Position numbers and translations under genes: made by a program. From Odontesthes bonariensis (Eukaryota; Chordata; Actinopteri; Atheriniformes; Atherinopsidae): a stretch of DNA of 64,000 nucleotides. Under the pieces are notes generated by a model. The model was not told the origin of the DNA, made no database searches, and was given only the letters and a program-made list of their open reading frames with translations. The stretch is taken from the NCBI RefSeq assembly GCF_027942865.1, contig NC_134517.1:17428009-17492008 (forward strand), given 5' to 3'. Of the stretch, positions 59,198 through 64,000 are shown one piece after another (the stretch's first letter is position 1; every line of letters starts with the position of its first letter).

Positions 59198-59805
59198 GTC
59201 ACAGTGCTGGTGTCCAGTGTTTTGTCAACCCATTCATCCACCCCTGAGTTCCCCCAGCAGGGTAACTGTATGGGACTTTAAAAGCCTTACTTCTTCCTCT
59301 GTTGTCATAATAATGGAAACTGTCACAAATGGAATTTTCTGGCACAGTGCTGTCAAACTCCTTTTTGCCTGTCAGATGCCTTTGAAAGCTATTCATTGAA
59401 ACTTAGCAGACTAATGACTTTGGTATAAACGGTTTGATTTATCTGCATATCAGCAAGAAAGTTATAAAACATACTTTTGAAAACATGAATAACAGAAAAA
59501 TACATAAAGAATTTTTTGTGTTGCGTTTGTGTGGGTGTGTGTGTGTGTGTGTGTGTGTGTGATTATCTGAGGCAGAGTTCTGATGGCATCATGTGACTTT
59601 TCATTGATTCTGCAAGTAAACAAAAAGTCTGAAGGGGGAGGTTATGGTCTTATTTGAAATGATAAATGATATGAGGAATGCTCATGTGGTAGACGAGAGA
59701 AAGTTAATTGTATAGCTGCAATGGCAAAAGTAAAATTAGCTTTTAATAGTTTTCGGTCAAAACACTGCTGCTGTGTTAAAGTGAAATGTGATGGAAAATG
59801 TGTAA
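59198..59805. other. DNA between foldback and TTAA element
   Basis: No gene. A GT microsatellite is at about 59,535-59,561. Confidence 0.5.
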
Positions 59806-60535
59806 TTAAAGGGACACTATGTAATAAATTAAGTAATTTATTAGCTAAAACCAACATATTCTTTCATAAATTAGTCCTCTTTGGTGTAAAATTATTTCTG
59901 TCAAAAATCTCAATTATCCTCCTGAGTGAAGAATAACTTGTCTGTATCTAAATAGAGCGGGCAAGCTTTATGGAGGCTGCCATGTCCGAGTGCCGAGAGG
60001 GACATAAAGCACTTTGAATCGCGTTTTCCCCAACGCCAGGCCTGGAAGCGGAAATTACGTCATTTTGACGTCACATTCGCCGAATGGCTTATTACTGGCG
60101 CTAATGGTAAATAGATTTTATCTCGTAAATTATCCCACTAATAATGCATTGATTGTTACCAAACTTCTGCCGTAGTACACATAGACTCTTAACTCACAAA
60201 ACGAGGTATTAGAAAGTTTGTAAGTTTACCGGGAGTTTATTTAAAAGAACACTTTCCAGATAGCAACTACACACTGCTGCTAACGCTACTGCTGCTAACG
60301 CTACCGCTGCGTCGACGTCACTTCCGGTATCTCCCGGAATATGACTATGGACCTTTGTATGGACCTTGAGTCTGAAGCCATAGCTTCTTGAATCTTGACA
60401 CATACCGCCTGCCGTAGTTCAAGAAGTTGCAACGCACATTTGAAAACGTGAGGCGTTAGAGAGCAAATTCATTCGACTTTGCAAAATAAAATTGCACCAC
60501 TAGATGGGGGAAGAAATTTCATAATGTCCCTTTAA
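59806..60535. mobile_element. TTAA-ended element related to the palindromes
   Basis: 730 bp with ends TTAAAGGGACACTATG and CATAATGTCCCTTTAA. Its interior (about 60,110-60,340) follows the same order of words as one arm of the 0.88-kb palindromes: TACCAAACTTCTGCCGTAGTAC, ACTCACAAAACGA, AAGTTTGTA, GGAGTTTATT, then GCGTCGACGTCACTTCC. It is not palindromic. It carries a 17-bp tandem repeat (CTGCTGCTAACGCTAC) near 60,275-60,305. Non-coding. Confidence 0.7.
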
Positions 60536-61129
60536 GGTGTCAATAAAGATTAATTTTGTAATCTTGCTTATAATGTAATATTGTGTCCATGAAAAATGCC
60601 AAATAAAATTTGATGATAAAGTAGAATTTTGTGCACTAACAAGGTGATTCCAATAGAGCTTGTAGTTGAAAACTTAACATATCTCATCATGGGGTGCAGT
60701 ATGTCCTTAAAAAAAACGGGATCATCTTGACAGGCAATGGAACACTGAGCAACCAACATCCAAAGAAGGGCTTTCGGAATGTCCATCAAGAATCCCTGAG
60801 AGCTACTCCTGAGGACAACTTCAATAAATTCTAAGAAAAAGGGTTCAAGCGGGGTGGCAGAATAACTGTGGTCATACCAAATATTAATTTTCAAGCTCAA
60901 TAGAATTTAAAAAAGTCACTTGTTTTTCCTCCCAATTTATGAGGTCATTAGGGGTGGCTCACGACCAGCAACCAGCAACTATTCAAACACAGAGAGAAAA
61001 AAACATCTCCTGATAAAAAATATTTAAAATCTGAAATAAAACTAGCCTCCTAGCCTACATTACATTCACACCATAACACCTTCAAAACACTTTTCCATAG
61101 TAGAATGAATGTTCACGTTAGCTACTTAC
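60536..61129. other. Repeat-derived DNA with an unassigned minus-strand frame
   Basis: A 110-codon frame on the minus strand (60,568-60,900) includes LEPFFLEFIEVVLRSSSQGF and IPKALLWMLVAQCSIACQDD. I do not recognise it. It follows, on the same strand, the short exon at 61,130-61,180 and may be part of the same decayed element. Confidence 0.3.
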
Positions 61130-61180
61130 TCTCTGGGTGGTGAAATAACTTTTGACGTCTCTTTTCTTTTTCGGTGACAT
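61130..61180 (-). pseudogene. Transposase-like first exon (hAT/TTF-type style)
   Basis: ATG at 61,180 encodes MSPKKKRDVKSYFTTQR and ends at a perfect GTAAGT donor. A basic stretch followed by an SYF/SFF word is how many TTF-finger hAT transposases begin. Upstream DNA (61,190-61,300) is CG-rich and promoter-like. No zinc finger or catalytic part follows recognisably. Confidence 0.3.
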
Positions 61181-63760
61181 TTTCTATTTACAAAGCAGAA
61201 ACGCGGGTTGAGACCACACGAAATTAATGCGCGTCTCTTCGTCGGGAGCGATGACAAGAGGGGCTGACCTTCAGCCAATCAAATGGCAGCATATCTAACC
61301 TTGTTGCGTTGCAGGTTACACTGAACATTGCGACGAGAGGGCACGTTGGAAAACTAGTTCTCTACAAATGCTTAATACTACGAATGAGCTTGTGAAAAAT
61401 ATGATATTTAATGCATTATGTAGAAAAATATTATATTACAATATCATCGAAAATATTGGTAGGGACAACTCTGTCTTTCCCAAACTTTGGTTGTGACTTG
61501 TCCCTATATGGTCCCTATACAAACTGACGCCCTTGGTGTAGATACATAGATAGAAAAGGTCTAATAGATAGAAAGAAAAGATAGGTCTAATAACAATGTG
61601 CAAGACTAATTTGTGACACCAGACTTTCATAAAACCAGCGAAAATCTATTCTTCTAACTCTTGTCATAACTAAAAACTGTTTTATTGTTTTAAGGTCATG
61701 AATTTAGAAACTTTTCTTCTTGAGTTTTTTGGTACAGCAAACTTTACTGCAGGAATCCCTCTCTGGGATTGTTGCTATAGTGTTTTGTTTTGTTTTTCTT
61801 CTTAAAGAGAACATCTGTCCACTGCGAAACCTTTCTCTGACCTGGTGATTTCTTTGTCACCAGAGATTGAATCTGGGAAGAAGATTAAAAGGCTCCTTTG
61901 CTCATTTTCGCTCAATCTTCACTTGGTGCCACCGCTGTGATATGGGTCTAAATATGACACAGCAAATCCTCAGTCATTTAGGCTGGTGTTGTGTTCCCAG
62001 ACTGCTAAATCCCTGCAGAGATTGGTGGGATGTTTCAACCCCAGCAGCGATCTGACACTTTTTTTAGATGCTGAAGTTTGTCTTTTGTCTTTTGTTCCAC
62101 TTGCCTGCATGTTGTTTCTCTCCGACAAAACCAGACAAATGGTTGGACTTGACACAAAACATTAAACACAAAAAAAATCCCAGTCGCCTACTTCCTTCTG
62201 TAATCACTTGTGTGTTACAGTGACATATGAAACAACACAAAAATCTCTAATATGTGTGAATGAGTTTTGAAAATACGAGCAAAAAATTGTTCTTAAACAT
62301 CACCACTAATTATTGTTGAACACGAATCTTAAATGATAGCAAAATTCCTCGGGTCATTGAACAAAACAATTTATTTGCAAAGCATATTAACTAGCATGTT
62401 AAGTGATCAATTCTATTTGTTATTTTCATGAATCGTTGCTTACCAAGATTTCCTGCCACCCCTTCTTTTAACAACTTTGTAAGTGATCAAGAACTGAGGA
62501 GACCAACAGCTGTACCTTTAAAAAAAAAAAAAATAGACTTTTTCACCTTCATGCTTGATGAAGGATTTCTTCTGCTCCACAGTTTGAGGCCTCCTTTAGT
62601 GTGTTTTTAATTTATAATACATCAAATCTTTTCAGCCGATGACATATCTGGACAGCATGCAAGTTAGCTTATCACCTGGAGTCTTTTACTACAGAGTCAT
62701 GCTGCGGTAATACTGCTTGTATGTTTTTCCATGTTTTCTTGCTTAAATAAGCATGGCCTTTCCTAAAAAAAAACTTCATATGGATGGCAGCATTTGTTCC
62801 ACCAAAATCGGATTAACTCGTCCATCATTAATGGGGCCTCCACCGAGTTGCAAGTTACCAAAGCCATGTGCACTAATTGTTTGATTTGATGCTCTGATAA
62901 CAATCCACATGCTCCCTCTTTAGCCTGGATAACATGGTTATCATAATTTCCAGAACAGATTTTCAAATTTTTAAACATTTTTTTTAAACATCAGACCATC
63001 AGTCCGGTTGTGTTGGCTATCTTGTCTTTCTTTGAATATACACAATAGGATTTACACAATTTGCGACTGATTGCATTATATTTTTTGACGTTTTACACAA
63101 TGTTCCAAGCTATTTGGACAGCGCGCTATAAAAACTTGCTTATCTAGTGTTCCCATTTTTGTAATAGATGATAAGAGTCTGCAGTCTCGCTTATTGAATG
63201 ACAGCTTGGCCTCTCTGTCCCTGGCTGCATTTATTGTACTAAATCTGTTGCAGCAAGGACAGCTGATATGGGGACTACTCTGGAAGGTAGTTCCAAATCT
63301 ACACTCCCCAGGATACAGATCCAAAAGATCTGGCAAAGAGAGTGAGGACTGCGGCTGGTGGTGTGGTGGCAGCTGAGGGACAACTGTGCCCAACATTCCC
63401 ACTCTGTTATACTGAGAGAATTTGGCTACTGTGCCAGCAAAAGCTTTTTAATCATCTTTTTCTTTTTTTTCCACCACTCGTGCTCAAAGACTTTGCCTTC
63501 CATTTTTTTTTTTATACCTAAGCGAAATGAACAATCCCTCTGACATATCAGTTGAAAACATCATGCTCACAAATCTTTTTCACAGAAGACATGTTCACAA
63601 CACAGAAAGTAGGGTTGTAAAAAATGATTGCATTGCTGGTTGGGCACTACTGCCATACTCTCATGATGCATTTTTGGACGATACTGTTAATGGGGGATTG
63701 TGGTGCTCCACAATGGACAACGTACCTTTGTGTTTTTTTTTTCTCTATAAACTTGCTAAA
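61181..63760. other. Intergenic DNA, right part of the window
   Basis: No host gene is recognised. Two minus-strand frames (62,763-62,978 and 63,076-63,402) have protein-like composition but no family I can name; they may be retroelement debris. An A13 run is near 62,520. Confidence 0.45.
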
Positions 63761-63764
63761 CCTA

Positions 63765-63815
63765 ACGAATGTGTGTTATTACCTAAACCCAACCAGGAGG
63801 TTTTGAAAGGTGTAC
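63765..63815 (+). repeat. CCTAAACCCAACC-type repeat fragment
   Basis: TTATTACCTAAACCCAACCAGGA matches 11,269-11,305 in the same orientation; see that entry. The remaining bases to the end of the window hold nothing recognised. Confidence 0.35.
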
Positions 63816-64000
63816 TAGTAAAGTGTTACTGGGATATCCATTGAACTTGATTAAAAAGTGAACGATTTTTTTGGTCATATGTTGGACTCACGTCTTGAAC
63901 ATGCAAACAGCCGACAACCCAACTACTTATAAAGATAGTGTGGGTTAAGGAATTACTTGAGAATAACGTAGGAAACGCTCATATGAGTCGTATTTCCCAC

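Noticed and set aside
1-64000. CRISPR arrays, operons, ribosome-binding sites, tRNA or rRNA genes
   Set aside because: The window is vertebrate nuclear DNA; I saw no cloverleaf or rRNA-like segments, and the tandem arrays are eukaryotic repeats.

Overview
This is vertebrate nuclear DNA, almost certainly from a teleost fish. The genes contain introns and are widely spaced, the intergenic DNA is AT-rich and full of DNA-transposon and LINE relics, and the gene order pou3f3 - gpr45 - ashwin (C2orf49) - fhl2 matches human 2q12 as I remember it (POU3F3, MRPS9, GPR45, TGFBRAP1, C2orf49, FHL2). I see no exons of mrps9 or tgfbrap1 in the matching gaps. I cannot tell from the sequence which post-duplication teleost paralogues (a or b) these are.

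Layout. 1-19,300 is a long gene-free stretch upstream of pou3f3. It is low in recognisable repeats apart from LINE fragments near 2.9, 8.1 and 16.7 kb, and it has several patches rich in homeodomain, SOX and POU-like motifs, as expected of a developmental regulator's landscape. 19,367-21,985 holds the CCAAT-containing promoter and the single-exon POU transcription factor pou3f3. 22-27.9 kb is intergenic, with a striking RFX X-box pair and a possible 5' exon ahead of gpr45. The gpr45 coding sequence is in one exon at 28,056-29,213. 30-36.4 kb is TE-rich, with a perfect-hairpin type element and a RecQ-helicase-like fragment. The four-exon ashwin gene (36,487-39,134, +) and five-coding-exon fhl2 gene (42,092-44,616, -) are convergent. 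The fhl2 5' exon and promoter lie near 46.9-47.15 kb, with a perfect CArG box.

47.9-64 kb has no recognised host gene. It is a mosaic of LINE, Tc1-like and hAT relics, dominated by one 7.15-kb foldback transposon (52,048-59,197). Its two arms, 2.8 and 2.5 kb, are near-identical inverted copies. Each arm carries its own CCAAT-type promoter plus a mini-exon pointing inward, a 174-bp tandem array and dense TTCAATCAAAA motifs.

The host genes do not form a pathway. Pou3f3 is a neural and renal transcription factor, Gpr45 an orphan neuronal GPCR, Ashwin a subunit of the tRNA-splicing ligase complex, and Fhl2 a LIM-only cofactor and SRF target. What they share is ancient synteny. All family assignments were made by eye from motifs and remembered protein sequences; no search was run.
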